A stretch of 32,185 bases of DNA from Flavisolibacter sp. (GTDB taxonomy: Bacteria; Bacteroidota; Bacteroidia; Chitinophagales; Chitinophagaceae): positions 1-32,185 of the forward strand of contig JAQBNG010000030.1 of the NCBI GenBank assembly GCA_028288675.1. Reading direction: 5' to 3'. A program made the position numbers and the translations under genes. Position 1 is the first letter of the stretch. Every line of letters starts with the position of its first letter. A model generated the notes under the pieces. The model did no database searches. It worked only from the letters and a program-made list of their open reading frames with translations, and was not told where the DNA came from. This document shows positions 14,957 to 24,258 of the stretch, piece by piece.

Positions 14957-16648
14957 ATGAAATTTTCACCGCTCTTATTAACACACTTATTTGGCAGGAT
15001 GATAGCCGTCACTGTCTTCATATTTTTTGTAGGCGGTTGTAATTCTCATCCAAACATCGGCGAAAAAGAACTGGTTGAAACACCTGAAGAAATCAATACA
15101 AAAGCTGAAGATGTTATAAAAAACACGTTGGAGCAAATTCTTGAAAATCCATCAAAGGTTCCTGATTCTATAAAGATAAAAAATGCCGGCCTGCTCCAGA
15201 AAATCTACAGTAAAAACAATTTTGCTTTACTCTGGTCGTCTGAGGGGGTATTTAATAAAGAAGCCGATTCTTTGTTGTTGCTGATTGATTCCGCTAAACT
15301 CTATGGCTTATTTTCATCCGACTACTATTCTGAAAAATTAAAAGGGTTAAAAATTGAATTGGTAAAAGACACTGCAGCACAAGCCAAATTTGATGCAGCA
15401 AGGTGGGCTTACAGTGATATGCTTTCCACTTCCGCTTTTGTTCAATTAGTGAAAGATTTAAAAGTCGGCCGCCTCCGTCCTGATAGTATTTTGGTAAAAG
15501 ACACTTCACTTAACAGCAGCTTTTTTTCTGGTCAAAAAAAAGCATTCACCACAGTTTCAATCGACGATTTTGCAACAGCTTTAGAACCTGCCAATAAAGA
15601 TTATCATCAATTAAAAGAAGCGTTACGAAACTTTCTTACTAAGGCAAACATGCGCAACTACACACTGGTGAAAACAAAAGATAGCTTGTTGCTGCCGAAA
15701 ATAATTTACAAACGCATCAGTGAAGAAGATTCTCTGGAAATAGTTCTAATCAAAAAGCCCGATTCCCTGGCTATAGCCAGTGTAATAAAAAAATATCAAC
15801 ACAGGAAGAAAGTAAAGGAAGATGGAAAAATAACAACAGCCCTCATTACAAAATTGAACAGCACTGACAGAGAAAAATTTATCCGCATAGCCATTACATT
15901 GGATAAATATAAAATGCTGCCTGCCCTGCCAGAAGAATATATTTGGGTGAACCTGCCGTCCTATTATTTGGAATTGCGAAAAGGGGACAGCGTAATGCTA
16001 AAGTCAAAAATTATTTGCGGTAAGCCCCTTACCAAAACACCGCAGCTTACCAGTGTTATTACCGATATGATCACGTACCCGCTATGGACCATTCCAGAGA
16101 GCATCATAAAAAAAGAAATATTACCAGGCCTGAAAAAGAATGCTGACTATACCCAAAAACGTGGATACAGTATTGTTGATTTGAAAGGAACAGAGGTTAG
16201 CCCATTTTCGGTGACCTGGGCTAAATATAAAAACAGTATTCCGTATAAGGTGGTGCAGGGCAGCGGCGATGCTAATGCGTTAGGCGTGTTGAAATTTAAT
16301 TTCTCCAACCCGTATGCGGTTTACCTGCACGATACCAACCAACGGTATTTATTTGACCGAAGCAGCAGGGCTTTAAGTCACGGCTGCGTAAGGGTGCATA
16401 AGTGGCGGGAGTTGGCGAATTATATTCTGCGTAAGGACAGTACTGCGGATAGCTCAAACTATACAACAATGGATTCCCTAAATTCCTGGTTGGCGCAAAA
16501 GAAAAAGAAATACATAAAAGTGCGCCAGCAACTGCCGCTATTCATCAGGTATTTTAGTGCAGAGGGAAGGGATGGTAAATTGGTGCTTCATGACGATATT
16601 TATGAGGAAGACAAACGGCTGCGGGAAAAAATTTTTGCCAGGCGCTAA
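14957..16648 (+). CDS. L,D-transpeptidase of the YcbB/LdtD type, probable lipoprotein
   Basis: Forms 3-3 crosslinks (or attaches proteins) in peptidoglycan. The layout is N-terminal scaffold (about 55-200, with NFALLWSSEG and the HGL-like LYGLFSSDYY), a peptidoglycan-binding_1-like segment (IKKYQHRKKVKEDGKI, about 270-290) and a YkuD catalytic domain with SHGCVRV, nucleophile Cys477. The N-terminus has a hydrophobic stretch ending VGGC, so lipid attachment is possible. Start at 14957 leaves only 8 bp to the divergent gene; an internal ATG at 14999 (giving MIAVTVFIFFVGGC) is an alternative. 563 aa. Confidence 0.92.
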   Translation: MKFSPLLLTHLFGRMIAVTVFIFFVGGCNSHPNIGEKELVETPEEINTKAEDVIKNTLEQILENPSKVPDSIKIKNAGLLQKIYSKNNFALLWSSEGVFNKEADSLLLLIDSAKLYGLFSSDYYSEKLKGLKIELVKDTAAQAKFDAARWAYSDMLSTSAFVQLVKDLKVGRLRPDSILVKDTSLNSSFFSGQKKAFTTVSIDDFATALEPANKDYHQLKEALRNFLTKANMRNYTLVKTKDSLLLPKIIYKRISEEDSLEIVLIKKPDSLAIASVIKKYQHRKKVKEDGKITTALITKLNSTDREKFIRIAITLDKYKMLPALPEEYIWVNLPSYYLELRKGDSVMLKSKIICGKPLTKTPQLTSVITDMITYPLWTIPESIIKKEILPGLKKNADYTQKRGYSIVDLKGTEVSPFSVTWAKYKNSIPYKVVQGSGDANALGVLKFNFSNPYAVYLHDTNQRYLFDRSSRALSHGCVRVHKWRELANYILRKDSTADSSNYTTMDSLNSWLAQKKKKYIKVRQQLPLFIRYFSAEGRDGKLVLHDDIYEEDKRLREKIFARR

Positions 16649-16706
16649 GGTTGCTGTTATCAAAATAGAAAAGGTAAATAGTTTTAAATTTTTGGGCGGA
16701 TGCCGT

Positions 16707-16714
16707 TATTTTTG
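16707..16714 (+). promoter_or_regulatory. -7 box of the OmpA-family gene
   Basis: TATTTTTG, an exact TAnnTTTG match, 26 nt before the ATG. A TTTTTGGGC(T)GG block is repeated 20 nt apart over this promoter (starting near 16690 and 16710). A TTTG lies 12 nt upstream, too close for the usual -33 spacing. Confidence 0.6.
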
Positions 16715-16740
16715 GGCTGGTTAAACCAAACTACTATATT

Positions 16741-18069
16741 ATGTTGAAGAAGATTGCCGCTTCGATTTTACTACTTGTCCTATGTTTACAAAATGCGTCT
16801 TCGCAGGATAATATCATACGCCCTGCAAGCTTTGGTATCAGTTATATCCGGAATGATTTTGCCGGTGCCCGGAATATTCGTTCTTCATCACTTTCGACCG
16901 TTTTGCGCAACAAGCAGTTGTTGCAGGCAAGCAACATGAACAGCGGTTTGGCCTTACATTATTTCAAAGGCGTTTCTCCAAACATAGACTTTGCCTTTAC
17001 ACTTAGCGGTTCATCTACAAGAGAAGCCTTGCCTGACAGATCCTTTACAGAAAAAAAATTATTGTTAGAAGCAGATGCCGCGGCTAATTTTAAAATGCTT
17101 CCGGATAACTACCGCTTTTCACCATACCTGATTGCGGGTATTGGCGCCAGTAAATACCGTTCCTATTATGGCGCTTATATTCCATTGGGCGGTGGCTTAA
17201 AATATAACTTTAAAAGCGCCACGTCTATTTTCGTAACCTTACAATACCGGGTGCCTGTAACTGATGAACACAGTGCCTATCATTTTTATTCTAGCATTGG
17301 TATTTCGGGTTTGTTTGCTAAAAAGAAAGTGCAGGCCCCACCGCCTCCAACACCTCCCGCCGATACGGATGGCGATGGAATAGTGGATAGTGCGGACGCC
17401 TGTCCTACAGTTGTTGGTTTGGCAAAATACAATGGTTGCCCAATACCCGATACCGATAAAGACGGAATAAATGATGAACTGGACAAATGCCCACAGGTGG
17501 CCGGAGTTGCCAAATATGATGGCTGCCCTATACCTGATACCGATAAGGATGGAGTAAATGACGAAGAAGACAGATGTGTGAATGTGGCAGGTGTGCTCCG
17601 TTACCAGGGATGCCCTGTGCCCGATACGGATAATGATGGTGTGAATGATGAAAACGACAGGTGCCCTGCAATAGCGGGTACAAGAGCTAACAATGGTTGT
17701 CCGGAGGTGAGTAAAGAAGTAGTTACTAAAATGGAATATGCAGCCAAACGCATCTTCTTTATTACCGGCAGCGCTAAATTATCTACCAAATCAAACGCTG
17801 CTTTGGCAGAGGTTGTTAAGCTCTTAAATGATGACCAGAATCTTAAGCTTTCAATAGGAGGGCATACCGATAATGTTGGTAAAGCTGAGTTTAATATGAC
17901 TTTAAGTGATAAGCGGGCCAACAGTGTAAAAACCTACCTTGTAAATAAAGGCATTGATGAAAGCCGCTTAAACGCTCAAGGCTTCGGATTGGAGAAACCA
18001 ATTGCTGATAATAAAACGGCTGCCGGCAGAGCTAAAAACAGGCGGGTAGAGTTACAACTGGCATATTAA
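16741..18069 (+). CDS. OmpA-family outer membrane protein with TSP3 repeats
   Basis: Links the outer membrane to peptidoglycan. Signal peptide 1-21 (ends NASSQ), a beta-barrel-like region (about 25-195), a Pro-rich hinge (QAPPPPTPPADT), four thrombospondin type 3 repeats of 29 residues (about 207-323, pattern DTDxDGxxDxxDxCP...GCPxP, calcium-binding Asp-rich loops) and a C-terminal OmpA domain (about 330-442) with the signature GGHTDNVGKAEFNMTLSDKRA and the peptidoglycan-contact Arg in KNRRVEL. The third repeat has CVN in place of CPx. 442 aa, intact. Downstream of two peptidoglycan enzymes but with its own promoter. Confidence 0.95.
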   Translation: MLKKIAASILLLVLCLQNASSQDNIIRPASFGISYIRNDFAGARNIRSSSLSTVLRNKQLLQASNMNSGLALHYFKGVSPNIDFAFTLSGSSTREALPDRSFTEKKLLLEADAAANFKMLPDNYRFSPYLIAGIGASKYRSYYGAYIPLGGGLKYNFKSATSIFVTLQYRVPVTDEHSAYHFYSSIGISGLFAKKKVQAPPPPTPPADTDGDGIVDSADACPTVVGLAKYNGCPIPDTDKDGINDELDKCPQVAGVAKYDGCPIPDTDKDGVNDEEDRCVNVAGVLRYQGCPVPDTDNDGVNDENDRCPAIAGTRANNGCPEVSKEVVTKMEYAAKRIFFITGSAKLSTKSNAALAEVVKLLNDDQNLKLSIGGHTDNVGKAEFNMTLSDKRANSVKTYLVNKGIDESRLNAQGFGLEKPIADNKTAAGRAKNRRVELQLAY

Positions 18070-18089
18070 ACCTTATTATATTTCAAATA

Positions 18090-18122
18090 AAAAAGTGCGC
18101 TTCGTTTTGAAGCGCACTTTTT
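18090..18122. terminator. Bidirectional intrinsic terminator
   Basis: A perfect 14-bp stem, 18090-18103 with 18109-18122, GC-rich at the loop side, loop GTTTT, A5 and T5 flanks. Shared by the convergent OmpA and hydroxyacyl-CoA dehydrogenase genes. Confidence 0.9.
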
Positions 18123-18133
18123 ATTGCTATTGT

Positions 18134-19024
18134 TTACTTTATAAACGACCTGCTAACCACCAGTTCTTTTGAACCCTGCATGTAAGTGTAAAATCCTTCT
18201 CCACTTTTTACACCTAATTTTTTAGCAGTTACCATATTTACTAAAAGCGGGCAGGGTGCGTATTTCGGATTGCCGAAGCCACTATGCAATACCTGTAAAA
18301 TGCTGAGGCAAACATCGAGTCCAATAAAGTCAGCCAATTGCAAAGGCCCCATAGGATGCGCCATTCCCAGCTTCATTACTGTATCAATTTCTTCTACTCC
18401 AGCCACGCCTTCGTACAAAGTATAAATGGCTTCGTTGATCATCGGCATTAAAATACGGTTGGCAACAAATCCCGGGTAATCGTTTACTGCACAAGGTACT
18501 TTACCTAATTGCCTGCTTAGTTCAACTATAGTTTCCGTTACTTCTTTTGTTGTAGCATAGCCGTTGATAACTTCTACCAGTTTCATTACCGGTACGGGGT
18601 TCATAAAGTGCATGCCAATTACTTTTTCGGGGCGATTGGTAGCTGCGGCAATTTTTGTGATAGAAATCGAAGAAGTGTTTGTTGCAAGGATGCAATTCAC
18701 CGGTGCATATTCATCCATTTGCTTAAAAATCTTAAGCTTTAGCTCTGTATTTTCGGTAGCCGCTTCTATCACTAGGTCAGCGTTTTTTACACCGTCTTCC
18801 AATGAAGTGTTAGTGGTGATATTTTTAAGCGAAGCTTCTTTTACTTCCTCGTTAATACTGCCTTTTGCTATCTGCCGGTCAAAGTTTTTTGTGATGGTTT
18901 TGATGGCGTTATCAAGTTGTGGTTGCGAAACATCTATAAGTGAAACGGTAAATCCGGCCTGGGCAAATACGTGAGCAATTCCATTACCCATGGTACCGGC
19001 ACCTATAACAGCGATCTTTTTCAT
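18134..19024 (-). CDS. 3-hydroxybutyryl-CoA dehydrogenase
   Basis: NAD-dependent oxidation or reduction of 3-hydroxyacyl-CoA. 296 aa, single-domain length of the Hbd/PaaH type. GAGTMGNGIAHVFAQAGF is the NAD-binding Gly-rich loop (8-25). HFMNPVPVMKLVEVI contains the catalytic His and DYPGFVANRILMPMINEA the conserved dimer/active-site segment. DFIGLDVCLSI and MAHPMGPLQLAD also fit. It stands alone, so whether it serves fatty acid, phenylacetate or butyrate metabolism cannot be told. Confidence 0.95.
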   Translation of the reverse strand: MKKIAVIGAGTMGNGIAHVFAQAGFTVSLIDVSQPQLDNAIKTITKNFDRQIAKGSINEEVKEASLKNITTNTSLEDGVKNADLVIEAATENTELKLKIFKQMDEYAPVNCILATNTSSISITKIAAATNRPEKVIGMHFMNPVPVMKLVEVINGYATTKEVTETIVELSRQLGKVPCAVNDYPGFVANRILMPMINEAIYTLYEGVAGVEEIDTVMKLGMAHPMGPLQLADFIGLDVCLSILQVLHSGFGNPKYAPCPLLVNMVTAKKLGVKSGEGFYTYMQGSKELVVSRSFIK

Positions 19025-19041
19025 ATACCTTTTTAAGCGGC

Positions 19042-19049
19042 CAAAGATA
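19042..19049 (-). promoter_or_regulatory. -7 box of the hydroxyacyl-CoA dehydrogenase gene
   Basis: TATCTTTG on the minus strand, exact TAnnTTTG match, 18 nt before the ATG at 19024; predicted leader about 11 nt. Confidence 0.6.
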
Positions 19050-19232
19050 GGAGGGTTTGGGAGTTAGTAAGTTGGTGGCATTGCTGGCTACTTATTGCTG
19101 TACACCCAATATTTTATGTAAAGAGAAATCAGCTACCATAATTTTCTGCTCATGCATTTGAGAATTTAATTCATTGTTTATGCATTGATTAAAGATTACA
19201 AAGGCAGATTTAAGGAAAAGGGGCATCCTCAA

Positions 19233-19240
19233 TATATTTG
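19233..19240 (+). promoter_or_regulatory. -7 box of the membrane phosphatase-superfamily gene
   Basis: TATATTTG, exact TAnnTTTG match. A TTG codon at 19238 that would lengthen the next gene lies inside this box, so the ATG at 19262 is the better start; predicted leader about 15 nt. Confidence 0.6.
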
Positions 19241-19261
19241 CCGCTTATCTTGATTCATTTA

Positions 19262-20695
19262 ATGAAAATAAAAGCACAACAGTTTCATCATGAGTGGTTT
19301 CTTTTATTTGCACCTGCGTTTGTTGTTCTGCATGGTTTTGTGCGTTACCCTGAATCTATTTATTGGATAGACATTGTCCTGCTTTTCCTGGAATATAGCT
19401 TTTGGTCCATAGCGATAACAGTAGCTTCAGGTTTCTTTTTGTCTTTCAGAAGAGCATCATTTTTCTCTCTTTCGCTATTTATGTTTAATGCGGTCTTTGG
19501 CAGCCTGTACGATTTTGTAACCGGTGGAAATAGCGTTCACTTTTTTACCCGTTATAGTTTTATCCTTCCTTTCTTTCTTTTATTATTTGCATCGCTGTTT
19601 ATTATCTTGAAAAAGAGCAAGCGCAATTATAACAAAGCGACCCGGTTTATGAACCTGGTTTTTTTATTGTTTATAGCTATGGAAGTTTTTGCTTTCTCTG
19701 CAAATAAATGGATGACGGAGCGAAACCTTACGTTAACAACAACATCATGTTTTCAATGTCCGAGGCCTGACATCTACCTGCTCATTACAGATGGTTACGC
19801 CGGCCAAAAACAACTTCATGAGCAATTTGGCTTTGATAATTCAGCATTTGAAGATTCATTGCGGGTAATGGGTTTTCATATAGTGGATAGTTCAATAAGT
19901 AATTATGCCGCTACATTTTCGTCAATGGCAACGCTTCTTAATATGGAATACAAGGAGATTAATCCTGAGGGAGATGTTCATGTTGCATTTAATTCAAACA
20001 AAGTCACGCAGTTTTTTAAAAAGCTGGATTACAAAATAAAAAATAATTCCATCTTCAAAGTGGCAGATCAGTTCCCCTTTCAGCCAAGCATGTATTTTCC
20101 GGTGGGCACATGGCAGATAACGCGTCATACTTTTATTTCAAGAGTGAAAAAAATAGTGAGCATTTTTTTGTATGCAAGGGGAGTTGATAGCGAAATACAA
20201 AGAATAAGAAAAATACAGCGGGATAATATCGATATGGAAACAAGACGCGACTCCATTACACTGCAGAATTTACTAACTGAAGTTAAAACAAGAGAAAAAG
20301 TACCCCGGTTCGTCTACACTCATTTCTTAATGCCTCATCCGCCATATTTATTTAATAAAAATGGACAACAGCCTGATTCTACCGTTTTAAAAGAGACGCA
20401 GTACATAGATTATTTACAATACACCAATGGACAATTATTAAAAGCCGTGACAGCGATTCTGCATAAGACAGAAACCCCTCCTATAATTTTATTGCTAAGC
20501 GATCATGGTTACCGGAATGATGATTTGCCGGCGCCAACACCTCTTCGCTTTCATAATTTCGCAGCGATATATTTACCACAAAAGGACTACAGACAATATT
20601 ACAAGGGTGTATCTAATGTAAACCAGTTCCGCATTTTGTTGAACACACATTTTAAACAACAGCTTCCACTTTTGCCTGACTCAACTGCTAATTAG
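19262..20695 (+). CDS. Membrane sulfatase/alkaline-phosphatase-superfamily protein
   Basis: About 477 aa from the ATG at 19262. Four to five membrane segments fill the first ~150 residues (for example FLLFAPAFVVLHGF, IDIVLLFLEYSFWSIAITVASGFF, FILPFFLLLFASLFII, FMNLVFLLFIAMEVF). A large soluble domain follows. RPDIYLLITDGYAG gives the first metal Asp, THFLMPHPPYLF and LLSDHGYRND the later metal His/Asp, as in LtaS/phosphoethanolamine-transferase-like enzymes. The nucleophile Thr/Ser is probably in NYAATFSSM (family: xxxTxxS). Function is probably phosphoryl transfer or hydrolysis on an envelope molecule; the substrate is unknown. There is no polysaccharide gene context. Confidence 0.8.
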   Translation: MKIKAQQFHHEWFLLFAPAFVVLHGFVRYPESIYWIDIVLLFLEYSFWSIAITVASGFFLSFRRASFFSLSLFMFNAVFGSLYDFVTGGNSVHFFTRYSFILPFFLLLFASLFIILKKSKRNYNKATRFMNLVFLLFIAMEVFAFSANKWMTERNLTLTTTSCFQCPRPDIYLLITDGYAGQKQLHEQFGFDNSAFEDSLRVMGFHIVDSSISNYAATFSSMATLLNMEYKEINPEGDVHVAFNSNKVTQFFKKLDYKIKNNSIFKVADQFPFQPSMYFPVGTWQITRHTFISRVKKIVSIFLYARGVDSEIQRIRKIQRDNIDMETRRDSITLQNLLTEVKTREKVPRFVYTHFLMPHPPYLFNKNGQQPDSTVLKETQYIDYLQYTNGQLLKAVTAILHKTETPPIILLLSDHGYRNDDLPAPTPLRFHNFAAIYLPQKDYRQYYKGVSNVNQFRILLNTHFKQQLPLLPDSTAN

Positions 20696-20883
20696 TATGA
20701 AGTGGGTTTATGAGGCAGCAATGATTTCTGCCCTTATTATACTGTACCAAATGACTTTTCTAAACGATATAACCTGTGGGTTTTTACAAGCCAGGACATA
20801 AAGATAATTGCCACTTTAAACAAAATTTTTGCCCTCAAATTCGTATCTTCATCGCATTATTTTACTACTTAATATTGAGCACT

Positions 20884-21315
20884 ATGATTAAAATGCAGGT
20901 AATCGGAAATCTTGGAAAAGATTGCGTCGTTAACACTGTTAACGGAAAAAATGTTATCAATTTTACAGTGGCCCACACCGAAAAGTACAAGGACAGCCAG
21001 GGCAACAACCAGGAGAAAACTACCTGGGTAGATTGCGCTTATTGGACTGACCGCACTGCTCTTGCTCCTTACCTTCAAAAAGGCAAGCAGGTGTTTGTAG
21101 AAGGCGCTCCTGAAGTACGATCATTTACACGCAACGATGGCACCGCAGGTGCATCACTTTCTGTGCGTGTACGAGAAGTGCAGTTGCTTGGCGGCAAGGG
21201 TGAAAACACTGTTGGCGGTGGTTACCAGGAAGCAGGTTCTCCTGCCAGGCAGCAGGAATCTCAAGCCTCCGCTACGGCCGGCATGGTTGATATAGCAGAT
21301 GACTTACCATTCTAA
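20884..21315 (+). CDS. ssb: Single-stranded DNA-binding protein
   Basis: 143 aa. OB-fold SSB: MQVIGNLGKDCVV, NFTVAHTEKY, TTWVDCAYW, QKGKQVFVEGAPEVRSF and a Gly/Gln/Ser-rich tail that ends in the acidic tip DIADDLPF, the site for partner proteins. The frame opens upstream at 20776, but the family begins at MIKMQVIG, so ATG 20884 is the start. Single gene with terminator. Confidence 0.95.
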   Translation: MIKMQVIGNLGKDCVVNTVNGKNVINFTVAHTEKYKDSQGNNQEKTTWVDCAYWTDRTALAPYLQKGKQVFVEGAPEVRSFTRNDGTAGASLSVRVREVQLLGGKGENTVGGGYQEAGSPARQQESQASATAGMVDIADDLPF

Positions 21316-21333
21316 AAAATAGTTGACAAAATG

Positions 21334-21365
21334 AAATGCTCTCCAAACCGGAGAGCATTTTTTTT
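21334..21365 (+). terminator. Intrinsic terminator of ssb
   Basis: Stem AAATGCTCTCC (21334-21344) with its complement (21350-21360), five-base loop, T run to 21365. Confidence 0.9.
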
Positions 21366-21562
21366 GCCGGGCGTTTGCTGCTGTGGGTTGCCTTAGCTTT
21401 TTAAATATTCTTCCCAACGCCCTGATTCACCATCAACTACACATATCGAATTCCAATTAGTTTTAGTTCTTTCTTAACCAGGTAAGCAGTTGGTAAAATT
21501 CAAGGGTAGCTGGTGCTTTTCGGTTGGTAATTCACGTTTCCCCTTTTGTTGTTTCTTTGCGC

Positions 21563-22651
21563 ATGTCTCAACTATTTTCTTATCGGTATTTGTTTCAATT
21601 CTCAAAAGAAGTTTTCTTAAAAATAGGATGCACTGAAGATGATGCTTTCCTCGCCACTACTGTCTTGTTGTCTGCTGATTTGCGCGGCATAGACTCTCAC
21701 GGTATTGCACGCCTCGGTGGATATGTTCGATTATGGGAAGCGCAACGGGTGAATGCAAAACCGGACGTAAAGATCATTCATCAGACCCCTTCGACCGCTA
21801 CGGTTGATGGCGGCAGCGGCCTTGGATTAGTGGTGGCGCCAAAGGCCATGCAGATAGCGATTGATAAAGCAAAAGCCGTGGGCACAGGTTGGGTAAGTGT
21901 ACAAAACAGCAATCATTTTGGTATCGCCGGCTACCATGCTATGATGGCGCTGGAACATGATATGATCGGCATCTGCATGACGAATGCAAGCCCATTGGTA
22001 GCTCCTACTTTTTCAGTAGAAAGGTTACTCGGTACTAATCCTATTTGTGTCGCAGTCCCGGCAGGATCACAACCTGCGTTTGTTGCAGACCTGGCAACAA
22101 CAACCGCAGCTAATGGCAAGCTTGAAATTCTGCAACGAAAAAACAGTGAAGCGCCATCGGGCTGGATACAGGATAAAGAAGGTAAGCCTTCAATTGACCC
22201 GCATGAATTAAAAGTTGGAGGTGCATTATTACCGCTTGGTGGTGACAGGGAACATGGCAGCCATAAAGGTTATGCGTTAGGTGCTGTGGTTGATATTTTT
22301 TCGGCAATATTAAGCGGTGCGAATTATGGTCCCTGGGTGCCGCCATTTCCTGCTTATGTTCCTATGCCTACAAACATGCCGGGTAAAGGCATCGGCCATT
22401 TTTTTGGAGCGATGCGGATAGACGCTTTCCGTCCCGCAGAAGAATTTAAGCATCACATGGATAACTGGATAGAAAGATTTCGTTCTGCAAAAACTGTAGA
22501 GGGTTTTGAAAAGGTTATCATTCCCGGCGATCCTGAAAGAGAAATGGAAGCTGAGAGAAAGTTAGGCGGTATTCCTTTGGTAGGGGCAGTGGTTGATGAC
22601 TTACGGAAGCTTGCTGAAAAGTTTGAAATTGAGTTTAGAGTCAATAGTTAG
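21563..22651 (+). CDS. Ldh-family (type 2 malate/lactate) oxidoreductase
   Basis: NAD(P)-dependent 2-hydroxyacid dehydrogenase of the MDH/LDH-2 family, the one unrelated to Rossmann-type LDH. Motifs: ADLRGIDSHGIARLGGYV (catalytic His in SHG), NSNHFGIAGYHA, TNASPLVAPTF and HKGYALGAVVDI. 362 aa from the ATG at 21563; an upstream TTG/ATG run to 21524 is outside the family start. Members act on malate, lactate, ureidoglycolate or sugar acids; the substrate is not decidable here. It stands alone, with a weak promoter-like TTTCTTTG 4 nt before the ATG. Confidence 0.9.
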   Translation: MSQLFSYRYLFQFSKEVFLKIGCTEDDAFLATTVLLSADLRGIDSHGIARLGGYVRLWEAQRVNAKPDVKIIHQTPSTATVDGGSGLGLVVAPKAMQIAIDKAKAVGTGWVSVQNSNHFGIAGYHAMMALEHDMIGICMTNASPLVAPTFSVERLLGTNPICVAVPAGSQPAFVADLATTTAANGKLEILQRKNSEAPSGWIQDKEGKPSIDPHELKVGGALLPLGGDREHGSHKGYALGAVVDIFSAILSGANYGPWVPPFPAYVPMPTNMPGKGIGHFFGAMRIDAFRPAEEFKHHMDNWIERFRSAKTVEGFEKVIIPGDPEREMEAERKLGGIPLVGAVVDDLRKLAEKFEIEFRVNS

Positions 22652-22691
22652 GAGTTCAAGGTCATTCTTCATTCACGAAATGTTTGTCATA

Positions 22692-22699
22692 TATATTTG
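22692..22699 (+). promoter_or_regulatory. -7 box of the aspartate kinase gene
   Basis: TATATTTG, exact TAnnTTTG match, 49 nt before the ATG at 22749; predicted leader about 43 nt. No T-box, lysine riboswitch or leader peptide was recognised in this short leader. Confidence 0.6.
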
Positions 22700-22748
22700 C
22701 GTCTTCCGAAACCATCCATATAGGGTGGAGATGGGATAATATTACATT

Positions 22749-24071
22749 ATGAAGATTATGAAATTTGGCGGCACCTCAGTAGGCAAGCCGCATCGCATGT
22801 ATGAAGTTGCGAACCTTATAACAAAAGACAGCGAGTCAAAAATTGTCGTACTAAGTGCTGTATCAGGTACCACAAATAACCTGGTTGAAATAGGAGCATT
22901 TTTGTCCGCGGGGAAAAAAGCAGAAGCAAAAGAAAAGATAGATATACTCAATCAGCATTATCAATCTTTTATTACAGAGTTAGTAAAAAGCGTAGATGCT
23001 TTAACTAAGGCACAAGAGGTATTGAAGGAGCATTTTGAATTTCTGAATATCATTCTTCGCATCTCCTACAATGAAGCCCTGAACAAAGATATTTTAGCAC
23101 AAGGCGAGTTACTTTCAACAAAATTGTTCAGCATTTATCTGAACGAAAAAGGTATTAAACATCAGTTACTCCCTGCCCTTGATTTTATGAGCATTGATGT
23201 GAATGACGAACCACAGGTGGAGGTGATACGTGAAAAATTAAAAGCGGTTCTAGCCAATTTTCCACAGATTGATTTATTCATCACGCAAGGTTATATCTGC
23301 CGTAATGCAAGGGGAGAAGTGGATAACTTAAAAAGAGGTGGAAGCGATTACAGCGCTTCGCTTATCGCTGCTGCTGCTAATGCTTCTGTTTGCGAAATAT
23401 GGACAGACATTAATGGCATGCACAACAACGATCCGCGTATTGTAAATAAGACTGTTCCTATTGAGCAACTAAGTTTTGACGAAGCAGCGGAACTTGCTTA
23501 TTTCGGGGCTAAAATTTTGCACCCGGCTTCTATCTGGCCGGCCCAGCAATATAATATTCCGGTACGCTTGTTAAATACCATGGAACCCGATGCCGGGGGC
23601 ACTTTAATTAAAGAGGCGCCTGCATCATTAGGAGTAAAAGCGGTTGCAGCAAAAGATGGCATTACTGCTATCAACATTAAGAGTAGCCGCATGTTATTGG
23701 CGTATGGTTTTTTGCGAAAAGTGTTTGAAGTATTTGAAAAATACCGCACATCAATTGATATGGTTACAACCTCAGAGGTTGCGGTTTCCGTAACGATTGA
23801 CAATGATGCCTCCCTTGCTGAAATAAAAAAAGAGCTGGAGAGTTTCAGCACTGTTAGTATTGATGCGGCCCAAACTATTGTAAGTATTGTAGGTGCAGAA
23901 ATTGCGGCTCACCCAGATACCTTGAAAAAGGTTTTTGATAGTTTGCACAACATTGATGTACGCATGGTATCGTATGGCGGCAGTGCGCATAATATTTCTA
24001 TCCTCGTAGCTTCTGCAGATAAGAATAGAGTATTGCAGCAATTGAATACTGGGTTGTTTGGGCTGGAGTAA
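22749..24071 (+). CDS. lysC: Aspartate kinase, monofunctional
   Basis: Phosphorylates aspartate, the entry to Lys/Thr/Met/diaminopimelate synthesis. KFGGTSVG (residues 4-11) is the kinase signature, RGGSDYSASLIAAA the ATP/aspartate site and EIWTDINGMHNNDPRIV the ADP-binding segment. Two ACT domains at about 300-440 (SIDMVTTSEVAVSVTID; VRMVSYGGSAHNISILV) point to feedback inhibition by an end product. 440 aa, no fused homoserine dehydrogenase. ATG at 22758 is an alternative start. Confidence 0.95.
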   Translation: MKIMKFGGTSVGKPHRMYEVANLITKDSESKIVVLSAVSGTTNNLVEIGAFLSAGKKAEAKEKIDILNQHYQSFITELVKSVDALTKAQEVLKEHFEFLNIILRISYNEALNKDILAQGELLSTKLFSIYLNEKGIKHQLLPALDFMSIDVNDEPQVEVIREKLKAVLANFPQIDLFITQGYICRNARGEVDNLKRGGSDYSASLIAAAANASVCEIWTDINGMHNNDPRIVNKTVPIEQLSFDEAAELAYFGAKILHPASIWPAQQYNIPVRLLNTMEPDAGGTLIKEAPASLGVKAVAAKDGITAINIKSSRMLLAYGFLRKVFEVFEKYRTSIDMVTTSEVAVSVTIDNDASLAEIKKELESFSTVSIDAAQTIVSIVGAEIAAHPDTLKKVFDSLHNIDVRMVSYGGSAHNISILVASADKNRVLQQLNTGLFGLE

Positions 24072-24258
24072 TTTTCCGGTAAAACGAGATATGCAGTATA
24101 AGAAGTTGGCAAAGAAGAAACACGAAGAACACAAATGGTGCAGGCAGGCACAAAGAAGAGGGGCAGTTGTTGATCTTATAGTTTCATAACATGTCAGGAG
24201 TTCCTACGTAAGCCGTGCCCTGTATTTTGTTCAATCGGGATAAGAACCTTGAAGAGCG

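Noticed and set aside
20776-20883. N-terminal extension of SSB
   Set aside because: The family start is MIKMQVIG; the extra 36 residues have no SSB similarity.
22700-22748. Riboswitch or attenuator in the aspartate kinase leader
   Set aside because: The predicted leader is only about 43 nt, with no hairpin/antiterminator pair and no Lys or Thr codon-rich leader peptide.
24091-24189. Small basic ORF of 32 residues after lysC
   Set aside because: No promoter or ribosome site, Lys/His/Glu repeats look like repeat-derived DNA (AAGAAGAAACACGAAGAAC), and no homology could be recognised.
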